From NCBI RefSeq assembly GCF_000473065.1, contig NZ_AXAZ01000048.1:1-63231 (forward strand): a stretch of 63,231 bases of DNA, read 5' to 3'. The notes beneath the pieces are model-generated. The model was not told where the DNA came from, made no database searches, and saw nothing but the letters and a program-made list of their open reading frames with translations. This document shows, in pieces, positions 9,130-18,260 of the stretch (within the stretch, counting starts at the first letter, position 1; each line of letters starts with the position of its first letter). The translations under genes and the position numbers were made by a program. This DNA comes from Bradyrhizobium sp. WSM1743 (GTDB taxonomy: Bacteria > Pseudomonadota > Alphaproteobacteria > Rhizobiales > Xanthobacteraceae).

Positions 9130-10800
9130 TCAAACTGTCAGCACATGTACCAGACAGGGGGGCTTTTTGCCCCAATGTTCGTTGATCACGGCCCGGACCG
9201 CGCGTCGCACCGACTCGGCCAGGGCGTCCGGATCGCGGCGGCGCGCCCTCGGCAGCCCCTCGATCGTGGACATCACGGCGTCGAAAACCAGGTCGTCGAA
9301 GGTCTCGCCGGCCCTGTTCTTCTCTGGGATTCCGACGAGATCGACCTCGGGCTCGTCGGCGAGCTCGCCCTGCGCGGTCATGGCGATGGCGACGAAGGCG
9401 CAGCCGGAGAAGGCCATGCGGCGGCGCTCGATCACAGCACGGGACTTGGAATCCTCCAGGATCGTGCCGTCCTTGTAGAGACGGCCCGACGGCACCTCGC
9501 CGACGATGCCGGGATCGCCGGGGCCGAGCTTGACGAGGTCGCCGTTGCGGCAGACCAGCACGCGCGGGACGCCGGCGGCGCGCGCGAGCTTGGCGTGCTC
9601 GTGCAGATGCAGGGCCTCGCCGTGGACGGGGATCAGGAGCTGCGGCTTCACCCAGGAAATCAAATCGCGCAGCTCGTCGCGGCGAGGGTGGCCGGAGACG
9701 TGGACCAGAGCGTCGCGGTCGGTGATGATTTCGACGCCCTGGAGCACCAGATTGTTGATGATCGAGCCGACCGCCTTCTCGTTGCCGGGAATGGTGCGCG
9801 AGGAGAAGATGACGCTGTCGCCGCGATTCAGCGTGATTTCAGGATGGTCGTCATTGGCGATGCGCGCCAGCGCGGCGCGCGGCTCGCCCTGGCTGCCGGT
9901 GCACAGGGCAAGTACCTTGTCCTGCGGCAGGTGACCGTAGACATCGGGCGAGCGGAAGTTCTGCACGCCCTCGAGATAGCCAGTCTCGCGCGCGACCTGC
10001 ACCACGCGCTCCATGGCGCGGCCGACCACGACGACCTCGCGGTCCGCGGCCCTGGCGGCGTCGGCGACGGCTTTGACGCGGGCGACGTTGGAGGCAAAGG
10101 TCGTGACCGCGACGCGACCCTTGGCTGATTTCACGAGGTCGATGATGGTTTTGGCGACCTCGGCCTCCGACGGCGAGCGGCCGTCGCGCACGGCGTTGGT
10201 GGAATCGCCGATCAAGGCGAGCACGCCCTGCTCGCCCAGTTCGCGCAGCCGCTTCTCGTCGGTCGGAGCCCCCAATGTCGGGGTCGGGTCGATCTTCCAG
10301 TCGCCGGTGTGCAGCACGATGCCGGCTTCGGTGTGGATCGCCAGCGCGTGCGCTTCCGGAATCGAGTGCGCGACGGGGATGAACTCGACGTTGAACGGGC
10401 CGATATCGACGCGGCCGCCCGAGGGGACGACGGTGACCGGGATCTCGGGTACATTGCGCTCGGCGGCGCATTTAGCCTCGAACAGTGCGGCGCTGAACTT
10501 GGTGGCGTAGATCGGGCATTTCAGCTTGGGCCAGAGGTCGATGATGGCGCCGAAATGATCCTCATGGGCGTGGGTCAGCACGAGGCCCATCAGGTTCTTG
10601 CGCTCCTTCTCCAGGAAGCTGATGTCGGGCATGATCAGGTCGATGCCGGGCAGATGCTCCTCGTCGCCGAAGGAGACGCCGAGATCGACCGCCAGCCAGG
10701 CGCGTTGGTGACGGTTGCCGAGGCCATAGATCGACAGGTTCATGCCGATCTCGCCGACGCCACCGAGCGGCGCAAACACCAGTTCGTCGGGCCTTGCCAT
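9130..10800 (-). CDS. rnj: Ribonuclease J
   Basis: A metallo-beta-lactamase/beta-CASP exo- and endoribonuclease for mRNA turnover and rRNA maturation. The 556-residue product starts MARPDELVFAPLGGVGEIGM, carries the metal-binding motif LTHAHEDHFGAI near residue 80, the beta-CASP signatures GDSTNA and CTGSQGEPRAAL, and the C-terminal HVSGHPRRDEL and PVHGEALHLHEHA histidine motifs. Its ATG overlaps the birA stop by one base (TGATG). The nuoN-birA-rnj order is usual in Rhizobiales. Confidence 0.95.
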   Translation of the reverse strand: MARPDELVFAPLGGVGEIGMNLSIYGLGNRHQRAWLAVDLGVSFGDEEHLPGIDLIMPDISFLEKERKNLMGLVLTHAHEDHFGAIIDLWPKLKCPIYATKFSAALFEAKCAAERNVPEIPVTVVPSGGRVDIGPFNVEFIPVAHSIPEAHALAIHTEAGIVLHTGDWKIDPTPTLGAPTDEKRLRELGEQGVLALIGDSTNAVRDGRSPSEAEVAKTIIDLVKSAKGRVAVTTFASNVARVKAVADAARAADREVVVVGRAMERVVQVARETGYLEGVQNFRSPDVYGHLPQDKVLALCTGSQGEPRAALARIANDDHPEITLNRGDSVIFSSRTIPGNEKAVGSIINNLVLQGVEIITDRDALVHVSGHPRRDELRDLISWVKPQLLIPVHGEALHLHEHAKLARAAGVPRVLVCRNGDLVKLGPGDPGIVGEVPSGRLYKDGTILEDSKSRAVIERRRMAFSGCAFVAIAMTAQGELADEPEVDLVGIPEKNRAGETFDDLVFDAVMSTIEGLPRARRRDPDALAESVRRAVRAVINEHWGKKPPCLVHVLTV

Positions 10801-11606
10801 CACGCAGCTCCCACGGAGGCGACGGGGCCGAAGAACACCTCGCCCGCGGCCACCGGCACAAGGCGGCCCTCGGCGGTGCGGACGATCAGGCAGCCGGTGT
10901 CGTCGATCGTGTCGAAAATGCCTTCCAGCGTCATGGTTCCCGTGTGGATCGCCAACTTCTCGCCGAGGCCGGCGGCGCGCTCCAGCCAGAGCTTGCGGAT
11001 CTCGGCAAAGCCGCGGCCATTGTCCCAGATGCCACGGAACTCGACCCAGGCATCGGACAGGGCCGAGAACAGTTCGTCCGCGCTGATCTGGACACCGAGG
11101 GCGGCGAGCGACACGGCGGGCGTCGGCGTGCCCTCGGGCGCCGCCACGACGTTGGTGCCGATGCCGACGACGACGGCGAGCCGGTCGCCGACGACCTCCG
11201 CCTCGAGGCCGATCCCAACCAGCTTCTTGCCATTGGCGAGGACGTCATTCGGCCATTTCAGGGCGTATCGGGTACGGTCGGGACCGAGCCGCAGCGCGGC
11301 CTCAACGCTGACCTTCTCCAGCGCGGCTTCTTCCGCCAGCCCTGCCGCAAACCCGATGGTGGCGGCAACCGCAGGCGCGATGTCGAGGATCTCGAGGACG
11401 CTGGCGGCGAGATTGCCCTTTGGCGCAATCCAGGCACGCTGGCGGCGGCCGCGGCCGGCGGTCTGCTCCGACGTCACGAACCACATCGGGCCGCGCTCGC
11501 CGGCGCGGGCGTGCTCGATCGCCTCGGTATTGGTCGAGCCGGTCCGTTCGAACGCGGCGAGCTTGTAGCCCGCCGAGAGTGCGCGAGGACCGAGCGCGAA
11601 GCCCAT
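10800..11606 (-). CDS. birA: Biotin--[acetyl-CoA-carboxylase] ligase
   Basis: Attaches biotin to the carrier protein of biotin-dependent carboxylases. The 268-residue product contains the catalytic GRGRRQRAW biotinyl-AMP loop, the KWPNDVL motif and a C-terminal small beta-barrel (LEGIFDTIDDTGCLIV). There is no N-terminal helix-turn-helix, so it is a class I ligase that should not act as a repressor. It begins one base after nuoN ends. Confidence 0.93.
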   Translation of the reverse strand: MGFALGPRALSAGYKLAAFERTGSTNTEAIEHARAGERGPMWFVTSEQTAGRGRRQRAWIAPKGNLAASVLEILDIAPAVAATIGFAAGLAEEAALEKVSVEAALRLGPDRTRYALKWPNDVLANGKKLVGIGLEAEVVGDRLAVVVGIGTNVVAAPEGTPTPAVSLAALGVQISADELFSALSDAWVEFRGIWDNGRGFAEIRKLWLERAAGLGEKLAIHTGTMTLEGIFDTIDDTGCLIVRTAEGRLVPVAAGEVFFGPVASVGAA

Positions 11607-11607
11607 C

Positions 11608-13044
11608 CTAGAACAGCGACTTTGCCGCGGCGGAGGCGACGCTCACCACGGGACCTGCGAACAGCGCAAACAGGATGTTGAACACGCCCGCGACCGCCAG
11701 CACCGTCCGCACCTCGATGCGCACCGGATCGACCTGGCCGGCCGGCTCGTCGAAGTACATCGTCTTGACGATGGCGAGGTAGTAATAGGCACCCACCACG
11801 CTGGTCAGCACGCCGATGACGGCAAGCGTGAACAGGTTCGCCTTGATGGCGGCGACGAAGACGTACCATTTGGCGAAGAAGCCGGCGAGCGGCGGAATGC
11901 CAGCGAGCGAGAACAGCAGCATCGCGAACATGAACGCGAGCAGCGGATTGGTGCGCGACAGACCGGCGAAATCGCTGATCTGCTCCACGGCCTGGCCGTT
12001 GCGCTTCATGGCGAGGATGATCGAGAACGAGCCGAGCGTCATCGCGACATAGATCACGATGTACATGAGCACGCCCTGCGCGCCCTCGACCGTGCCCGAG
12101 GCCAGGCCGACCAGCGCGAAGCCCATGTGACCGATCGAGGAATAGGCCATCAGGCGCTTTATGTTGCTCTGGCCGATCGCGGCGAAGGAGCCGAGCGCCA
12201 TCGAGGCGATCGACACGAACACCAGGATCTGCTGCCACTGCGAGACGATGCCGGGGAATGCCGTCAGCGTGACGCGGGTGAACACGGCGAGCGCGGCTAC
12301 CTTCGGCGCCGAGGCGAAGAAGGCGGTGACCGGGGTCGGCGCGCCTTCATACACGTCCGGCGTCCACATGTGGAACGGCACCGCCGAGACCTTGAAGCAG
12401 AGGCCGACGAGCAGGAAAACGAGGCCAAAGATCAGGCCGATGTTGGAGACCGTCGCGGCCCCGGCGATGCCGGTGAAGCTGACGGTACCGGTGAAGCCAT
12501 AGACCAGCGAGGCGCCGTAGAGCAGCATGCCCGAGGACAGCGCACCGAGCACGAAATACTTCAGGCCGGCTTCGGTCGATTTGGCGTTGTCGCGGTTCGA
12601 GGCTGCCACGACGTAGAGCGCCAGCGACATCAATTCGAGGCCGAGATAGAGCGAGATCAGGTCACCGGCCGAGATCAGCACCATCATGCCGAGCGTCGAA
12701 AGCAGCACCAGGATCGCGTATTCGAAGATGCGGCGCGACGGGTCGGAGAGGAACTCGGTCGACAGGATCAGCGTCACCGCCGAGCCGATCAGGGCCAGGA
12801 TCTTCATGAAGCGGGCGAAGTCGTCGACGATGAAGCTGCCGCCGAAGGTCACCTGCTTGCCCGCGGGCTGGCCGTAGACGAGCGCGCCGACCACGATCAG
12901 CAACACCACTGCCAGCGAGGTGACCGTCCTGGTCGTCCCCTGCCCGCGATAGGCTCCCAGCATCAGAAGCGCCATGGCGCCGACCGCGAGCACGAGCTCG
13001 GGCAGCACCGGCGCCAGTTGATAACCTGCAGTCGAAAAGCTCAT
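11608..13044 (-). CDS. nuoN: NADH-quinone oxidoreductase subunit N
   Basis: An antiporter-like proton-pumping membrane subunit of complex I. The 478-residue product is hydrophobic throughout. It carries the conserved subunit-N stretches LGLELMSLALYV, FKVSAVPFHMWTPDVYEGAP and KRLMAYSSIGHMGF. It is the last nuo gene of the operon, 22 bases after nuoM, with birA following one base behind. Confidence 0.96.
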   Translation of the reverse strand: MSFSTAGYQLAPVLPELVLAVGAMALLMLGAYRGQGTTRTVTSLAVVLLIVVGALVYGQPAGKQVTFGGSFIVDDFARFMKILALIGSAVTLILSTEFLSDPSRRIFEYAILVLLSTLGMMVLISAGDLISLYLGLELMSLALYVVAASNRDNAKSTEAGLKYFVLGALSSGMLLYGASLVYGFTGTVSFTGIAGAATVSNIGLIFGLVFLLVGLCFKVSAVPFHMWTPDVYEGAPTPVTAFFASAPKVAALAVFTRVTLTAFPGIVSQWQQILVFVSIASMALGSFAAIGQSNIKRLMAYSSIGHMGFALVGLASGTVEGAQGVLMYIVIYVAMTLGSFSIILAMKRNGQAVEQISDFAGLSRTNPLLAFMFAMLLFSLAGIPPLAGFFAKWYVFVAAIKANLFTLAVIGVLTSVVGAYYYLAIVKTMYFDEPAGQVDPVRIEVRTVLAVAGVFNILFALFAGPVVSVASAAAKSLF

Positions 13045-13066
13045 GGCGATATCCTGACCTGCCCGA

Positions 13067-14575
13067 TCACTGGAGCAGTGCGGCGGCCTTCACGGCCGTC
13101 ACGGCGGTATTGTAATTGTTGACGAGTTGCTGGACCGAGGCGGCCGACATGTCGAGCACCGGCTTCGGATAGACGCCGAACAGGATCGTCAGCGCGATCA
13201 TCGGGAACAGCGTCAGGCACTCCCGGAAGGTGAGATCCTTCATGCTCATCAGCGACGGCTTGACCAGGGCCCCAAAGACGACCTTGCGATAGAGCCACAG
13301 CGCGTAAGCAGCCGACAGGATCACGCCAAAAGTGGCGAAGAACGCGGTCGGGAGCGAGACCTTGAAGGTGCCGAGCAGCGTCATGAACTCGCCGACGAAG
13401 CCGCTCGTGCCGGGCAGGCCGACATTGGCCATGGTGAAGACCATGAAGGTCATCGCGTAGAGCGGCATCCGGTTGACGAGGCCGCCATAGGCCGCAATCT
13501 CGCGGGTGTGCAGGCGGTCGTAGACGATGCCGACGCACAGGAACAGCGCGCCGGAGACGATGCCGTGCGAGATCATCTGGAACATACCGCCGGCGACGCC
13601 CTGCATGGTGCCGGCGAAGATGCCCATGGTGACAAAGCCCATATGCGCCACCGACGAGTAGGCGATCAGCTTCTTCATGTCCTCCTGCATCAGGGCCACC
13701 AGCGAGGTGTAGATGATGGCGATGACCGAGAGCGTGAAGATCAGCGGCGCGAAGTCGTGCGAGGCCAGCGGGAACATCGGCAGCGAGAAGCGCAGGAAGC
13801 CGTAGCCGCCCATCTTCAGGAGGATCGCGGCGAGGACCACGGAGCCCGCGGTCGGCGCCTCGACATGCGCGTCGGGCAGCCAGGTGTGGACCGGCCACAT
13901 CGGCATCTTCACCGCAAAGGAGGCGAAGAAGGCAAGCCACGCCCAGGTCTGCAAGGACCGCGGCACGGCGGTGTGCATCAGGGTCGGGATGTCGGTGGTG
14001 CCGCCGTTCCAGTACAGCGCCATGATGGCGAGCAGCATCAAGACCGAGCCGAGCAGCGTGTAGAGGAAGAACTTGAATGACGCGTAGACCCGGCGCGGAC
14101 CGCCCCAGACGCCGATGATCAGGAACATCGGGATCAGGCCGCCCTCGAAGAACAGGTAGAACAGCACGAGATCGAGCGCCGAGAAGGTGCCGACCATCAG
14201 CGTTTCCAGGATCAGGAACGCCATCATGTATTCGCGGACGCGGCTCGTGATCGCCTTCCAGCTCGCGATGATGCAGAACGGCATCACGGCGGTGGTGAGG
14301 ATCACGAGCGGCAGCGAGATGCCGTCGACGCCCATGTGGTAGGTGATGCCGGTGGCGAGCCAGCTCGCCTTCTCGACGAACTGGAAGTCGGGGTTTGCGG
14401 GATCGAAGCGCAGAACCAGGATCACCGACACCGCGAAGGTGATCAGCGTGGTCCAGAGCGCGATCCAGCGCGAATTGCGCCGGGCCGCCTCGTCATCGCC
14501 GCGGCTGAGATAGACGATCAGCGCACCGACCAGCGGCAGGAACGTCGTGACCGAAAGAATGGGCCAGGTTGTCAT
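13067..14575 (-). CDS. nuoM: NADH-quinone oxidoreductase subunit M
   Basis: An antiporter-like proton-translocating subunit of complex I, 502 residues and multi-pass. The conserved glutamate in FYLFFEGGLIPMFLIIG falls at residue 144, as in the well-studied E. coli subunit. The PVHTWLPDAHVEAPTAGSV and KKLIAYSSVAHMGF motifs are intact. Its ATG directly follows the nuoL stop. Confidence 0.97.
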   Translation of the reverse strand: MTTWPILSVTTFLPLVGALIVYLSRGDDEAARRNSRWIALWTTLITFAVSVILVLRFDPANPDFQFVEKASWLATGITYHMGVDGISLPLVILTTAVMPFCIIASWKAITSRVREYMMAFLILETLMVGTFSALDLVLFYLFFEGGLIPMFLIIGVWGGPRRVYASFKFFLYTLLGSVLMLLAIMALYWNGGTTDIPTLMHTAVPRSLQTWAWLAFFASFAVKMPMWPVHTWLPDAHVEAPTAGSVVLAAILLKMGGYGFLRFSLPMFPLASHDFAPLIFTLSVIAIIYTSLVALMQEDMKKLIAYSSVAHMGFVTMGIFAGTMQGVAGGMFQMISHGIVSGALFLCVGIVYDRLHTREIAAYGGLVNRMPLYAMTFMVFTMANVGLPGTSGFVGEFMTLLGTFKVSLPTAFFATFGVILSAAYALWLYRKVVFGALVKPSLMSMKDLTFRECLTLFPMIALTILFGVYPKPVLDMSAASVQQLVNNYNTAVTAVKAAALLQ

Positions 14576-16669
14576 TTACTGGCCTCCAAAGCCGAACATG
14601 AACCAGGTGATCAGGCCGGCCGCGCCGATCAGCATGGCGAATGCATAATGATAGAGATAGCCGGTCTGGATCTTCACGACGTTGCGGGTGACGTCGAGCA
14701 CGCGGGCCGAGACGCCGTCAGGTCCGAGGCCGTCGATGATGAAGCCGTCGCCCTTCTTCCAGAGCTGGTAGCCGATCCACTTCGCCGGACGGACGAAGAT
14801 AATGTCGTAGAGCTCGTCGAAGTACCATTTGTTGAGCAGGAACTGGTACAGCCCCGGCTGCTCCTTGGCGAGTTGGACCGGGATGTAGGGCCGCTGGATA
14901 TAGAACAGGTACGAGATCAGGAAGCCCACCACCATCATCACCGTCGGCAGGAAGGCGATGGTCTCGGGGATGTGGTGCATCTCCTCGATGATGTGCGGGT
15001 TCATCTTCACGGACTCGCGGAAGAACTCCTCGATGCCGTGACCGGCGAACAGCTCCTTGAACGGGAGCCCTGCGATGAACGAGCCGACCGCGAGCACGCC
15101 GATCGGGATCAGCATCCAGATCGGAGCCTCATGCGCGGCCTCGTAGTGATGCTCGTCATGCGGCTCGCCGTGGAAGGTCTTGAAGATCAGGCGCCAGGAG
15201 TAGAACGAGGTCAGGCCGGCGGCGACGACCGTCATCAGGAAGCCGTACATCGCGAACGGATTGTGCGCGGCGTAGGCGGACTCGATGATCGCGTCCTTGG
15301 AGAAATAGCCGGCGGTGAGCGGGAAGCCGGTCAGCGCCAAGGTGCCGACCACCATCACCGCATAGGTGTAGGGGATCTTCTTCCAGAGGCCGCCCATGTT
15401 GCGGATGTCCTGCTCGTGGTGCATCGCGTAGATCACCGAGCCGGAGCCCAAGAACAGCAGCGCCTTGAAGAAGGCGTGCGTGAACAGGTGGAACATGCCG
15501 ACCGAATAGGCCCCTGCTCCCATCGCGACGAACATGTAGCCGAGTTGCGAACAGGTCGAGTAGGCAACGATGCGCTTGATGTCGTTCTGGACGAGACCGA
15601 TCGTCGCCGCGAAGAACGCGGTGGTCGCGCCGAAGAACATGACGACGGCCTGCGCATTCGGGGCGAGCTCGAACAGCGGCGACAGGCGCGCCACCATGAA
15701 CACGCCGGCGGTGACCATGGTCGCGGCATGGATCAGCGCCGACACCGGGGTCGGGCCTTCCATCGCGTCCGGCAACCAAGTGTGCAGCAGGAACTGCGCC
15801 GACTTGCCCATCGCGCCCATGAACAAGAGGAGACAGGTCAGGGTCAGCGCGTCGGCATGCCAGCCGAGGAAGTTGATGGTCTTGCCGGTGAGACCGGGTG
15901 CGGCATGGAAGATGGTCTCCAAATCGGTCGAGCCGGCCAGCATGAAGATCGCGAAGATGCCGAGCGCGAAGCCGAAATCGCCGACGCGGTTGACCACGAA
16001 GGCCTTGATGGCGGCGGCGTTCGCCGAGGGCCTCTGGTACCAGAAGCCGATCAGCAGATAGCTGGCGAGACCCACCCCTTCCCAGCCGAAGAACAGCTGC
16101 ACGAGGTTGTCGGCCGTCACCAGCATCAGCATGGCGAAGGTGAACAGCGAGAGATAACCGAAGAAACGCGGCCGGTTCGGGTCCTCATCCATGTAGCCGA
16201 TGGAATAGAGGTGCACGAGCGAGGACACGGTCGTGACCACCACCAGCATCACGGCGGTGAGCGTGTCGACCCGCAGCGTCCACCAGACCTGGAGGTCGCC
16301 CGAGAAGATCCAGGGCAGCAGCTGGATGCGGGCGTCATGGTGCATGAAGCCGACATCGACCAGGGTCATCCAGGACAGTGCGGCCGAGACGAACAGCAGC
16401 CCCGTGGTGATCAGCTCGGCGCCCCGCGACCCAGCCGCCGGCGGCTCGTGGTCGTGATGGCCCGGCTCGTCATGGGTCTCGTGAATAACGCTCCCCTCCT
16501 CCTTGATGGAGGCAGCGGAGACATGACCGTTATTCGCACCATTACCGTGCGCCTCGTGGTGATGCTCGACGGTGTCGCCTGAGGGGTTGCGCCCATGCGC
16601 CCCGACCAGCGAGATCAGGCCGGCAAGAATTGCGCCCAGCAGAGGCAGAAAGACGATTGCCTGAACCAT
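14576..16669 (-). CDS. nuoL: NADH-quinone oxidoreductase subunit L
   Basis: The distal proton-pumping subunit of complex I with the long lateral helix, 697 residues. It shows the FFGWEGVGLASYLLIGFW motif, LLHTWLPDAMEGPTPVSALIHAATMV and KRIVAYSTCSQLGYM. A hydrophilic loop rich in His, Asn and Glu (residues about 25-75, HHEAHGNGANNGH and HDEPGHHDHEPP) is inserted after the first helix, where E. coli NuoL has nothing comparable. The histidine run is unusual but stays in frame. Confidence 0.96.
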   Translation of the reverse strand: MVQAIVFLPLLGAILAGLISLVGAHGRNPSGDTVEHHHEAHGNGANNGHVSAASIKEEGSVIHETHDEPGHHDHEPPAAGSRGAELITTGLLFVSAALSWMTLVDVGFMHHDARIQLLPWIFSGDLQVWWTLRVDTLTAVMLVVVTTVSSLVHLYSIGYMDEDPNRPRFFGYLSLFTFAMLMLVTADNLVQLFFGWEGVGLASYLLIGFWYQRPSANAAAIKAFVVNRVGDFGFALGIFAIFMLAGSTDLETIFHAAPGLTGKTINFLGWHADALTLTCLLLFMGAMGKSAQFLLHTWLPDAMEGPTPVSALIHAATMVTAGVFMVARLSPLFELAPNAQAVVMFFGATTAFFAATIGLVQNDIKRIVAYSTCSQLGYMFVAMGAGAYSVGMFHLFTHAFFKALLFLGSGSVIYAMHHEQDIRNMGGLWKKIPYTYAVMVVGTLALTGFPLTAGYFSKDAIIESAYAAHNPFAMYGFLMTVVAAGLTSFYSWRLIFKTFHGEPHDEHHYEAAHEAPIWMLIPIGVLAVGSFIAGLPFKELFAGHGIEEFFRESVKMNPHIIEEMHHIPETIAFLPTVMMVVGFLISYLFYIQRPYIPVQLAKEQPGLYQFLLNKWYFDELYDIIFVRPAKWIGYQLWKKGDGFIIDGLGPDGVSARVLDVTRNVVKIQTGYLYHYAFAMLIGAAGLITWFMFGFGGQ

Positions 16670-16676
16670 AGCCGGG

Positions 16677-16985
16677 TTAACCCTTCATCAGATTGACGTC
16701 CTCAACCGCGATCGAGCCGCGGTTGCGGAAATAGACCACCAGGATGGCGAGACCGATTGCGGCTTCGGCGGCCGCAACCGTCAGCACCAGCAGCGCGAAG
16801 ACCTGGCCGACGATGTCGCCGAGGAAGGTCGAGAACGCCACGAGGTTGATGTTGACCGAGAGCAGGATCAGCTCGATCGACATCAGGATGACGATGATGT
16901 TCTTGCGGTTCAGGAAGATACCGAGGATGCCGAGCGTGAACAGGATCGCGCCGACCGCCAGATAATGTCCGAGCCCGATCGTCAT
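16677..16985 (-). CDS. nuoK: NADH-quinone oxidoreductase subunit K
   Basis: A 102-residue three-helix subunit of the complex I membrane arm. It shows the characteristic MSIELILLSVNINLVAF segment with its buried glutamate, and LTVAAAEAAIGLAILV with the second. I chose the ATG at 16985 (MTIGLGHYL) because it overlaps the nuoJ stop by 4 bases and gives the usual length; the frame is open 3 codons further up. Confidence 0.96.
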   Translation of the reverse strand: MTIGLGHYLAVGAILFTLGILGIFLNRKNIIVILMSIELILLSVNINLVAFSTFLGDIVGQVFALLVLTVAAAEAAIGLAILVVYFRNRGSIAVEDVNLMKG

Positions 16986-17620
16986 TTCACCCACTCCGCA
17001 GCATCGGCGTCCGAGAGCCCCTGCCCCGACGCGACCTTGCGCATCGCCATCGCCATGTCGGGCGTGCGTGCGTTCTGAACGTTGATGTCCTGCCGCTTGA
17101 CCTTCGCCTTATGCCGCAGCGTCAGCACGATCGCACCGATCATCGCAACCAGCAGCACCATGCCGGCGAGCTGGAAGTAGTGGATGTACTTCGTATAGAG
17201 CACGAGACCGAGCGCCTCGGTGTTCGAGACATTCGTGGGGATTGCCGCCGTGATCGTCTTGGAGACACCGGGGTTGATGACCCAGAAGCCGACGGTGAGC
17301 AGCAGCTCGAACAGGAAGATGCCGCCGATCACGAGGCCCACCGGCAGGTACTCGATGAAACCCTCGCGCAGCTCGAGGAAGTCGACGTCGAGCATCATGA
17401 TCACGAACAGGAACAGCACCGCGACCGCGCCGACATACACGACGATCAGCATCATGCCGAGGAACTCGGCACCCATCAGCACGAACAGGCCGGAGGCGTT
17501 GACGAAGGCCAGGATCAGGTACAGCACGGAGTGCACGGGATTGCGCGAGACAATCACCATCACGGCCGAGGCGACGCAGACGCCGGCAAAGAGATAGAAG
17601 AACAACGCGGGAAGGATCAT
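16982..17620 (-). CDS. nuoJ: NADH-quinone oxidoreductase subunit J
   Basis: A 212-residue membrane subunit of complex I. The MILPALFFYLFAGVCVASAVMV start, NPVHSVLYLILAFVNASGLFVLMGAEFLG and VYVGAVAVLFLFVIMMLDV are the family landmarks. The ATG at 17620 was preferred over the upstream in-frame ATG at 17653, which would translate into the palindromic repeat at 17632-17726. The ribosome site GGGGAA abuts that repeat. Confidence 0.95.
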   Translation of the reverse strand: MILPALFFYLFAGVCVASAVMVIVSRNPVHSVLYLILAFVNASGLFVLMGAEFLGMMLIVVYVGAVAVLFLFVIMMLDVDFLELREGFIEYLPVGLVIGGIFLFELLLTVGFWVINPGVSKTITAAIPTNVSNTEALGLVLYTKYIHYFQLAGMVLLVAMIGAIVLTLRHKAKVKRQDINVQNARTPDMAMAMRKVASGQGLSDADAAEWVK

Positions 17621-17631
17621 CGGACATTCCC

Positions 17632-17726
17632 CGTCATTCCGGGGCGCGGGCAAAGCCCGCGAACACGGAATCTGGAGGTTGTGGCGCGAGATCCCGGGTT
17701 CGCGCTTCGCGCGCCCCGGAATGACG
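17632..17726. repeat. Palindromic repeat inside the nuo operon (CGTCATTCCGGGGCGCG family)
   Basis: A perfect 17-base outer inverted repeat, CGTCATTCCGGGGCGCG at 17632-17648 against CGCGCCCCGGAATGACG ending at 17726, with imperfect inner complementarity (GCCCGCGAAC against GTTCGCGCTTCGC and GGAATCT against AGATCCC). The same element type is scattered in Bradyrhizobium-like genomes. It fills the only long gap (137 bases) within the nuo gene run, between nuoI and nuoJ, so the mRNA should fold into a strong hairpin there. Confidence 0.88.
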
Positions 17727-17757
17727 AGAGGTTGGCGGGAAGCATCATGCCCTCACC

Positions 17758-18252
17758 TCACCGGTACGGCGCGTCGAGCTCGATCGCTTTCGCGATCTCG
17801 CGTTCCCAGCGGTCGCCGTTGGCGAGCAGCTTGGCCTTGTCATAATAGAGCTCCTCGCGGGTCTCGGTCGCGAACTCGAAGTTCGGGCCTTCGACGATGG
17901 CATCGACCGGACAGGCCTCCTGGCAGAGGCCGCAATAGATGCACTTCACCATATCGATGTCGTAGCGCACGGTGCGGCGGGTGCCGTCGTTGCGGCGCGG
18001 GCCGGCCTCGATGGTGATGGCCTGCGCCGGGCAGATCGCCTCGCACAGCTTACAGGCGATGCAGCGCTCTTCGCCGTTCGGATAGCGGCGCAGCGCGTGC
18101 TCGCCGCGGAACCGCGGCGAGATCGGGTTCTTCTCGAACGGATAGTTGATGGTCGGCTTCGGCTGGAAGAAGTAGCGCATGGCGAGGAAGAACGCCGAGA
18201 CGAATTCCGACAGCAGAAGCGAGCGTGCAGTGGCGTTGATGTTGATACCCAT
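17758..18252 (-). CDS. nuoI: NADH-quinone oxidoreductase subunit I
   Basis: A ferredoxin-like subunit of the complex I peripheral arm carrying two [4Fe-4S] clusters. The 164-residue product has CIACKLCEAICP (Cys 64, 67, 70, 74) and CIYCGLCQEACP (Cys 104, 107, 110, 114). The frame continues 300 codons upstream into nuoH, but that part is an out-of-frame shadow. The ATG at 18252 (MGININATARSL) gives the normal size. Confidence 0.97.
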   Translation of the reverse strand: MGININATARSLLLSEFVSAFFLAMRYFFQPKPTINYPFEKNPISPRFRGEHALRRYPNGEERCIACKLCEAICPAQAITIEAGPRRNDGTRRTVRYDIDMVKCIYCGLCQEACPVDAIVEGPNFEFATETREELYYDKAKLLANGDRWEREIAKAIELDAPYR

Positions 18253-18260
18253 GACGGCCC

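Noticed and set aside
14336..16582. 748-codon plus-strand open frame opposite nuoL
   Set aside because: Mirror frame of nuoL with low-complexity acidic/His composition. No motif, no ribosome site.
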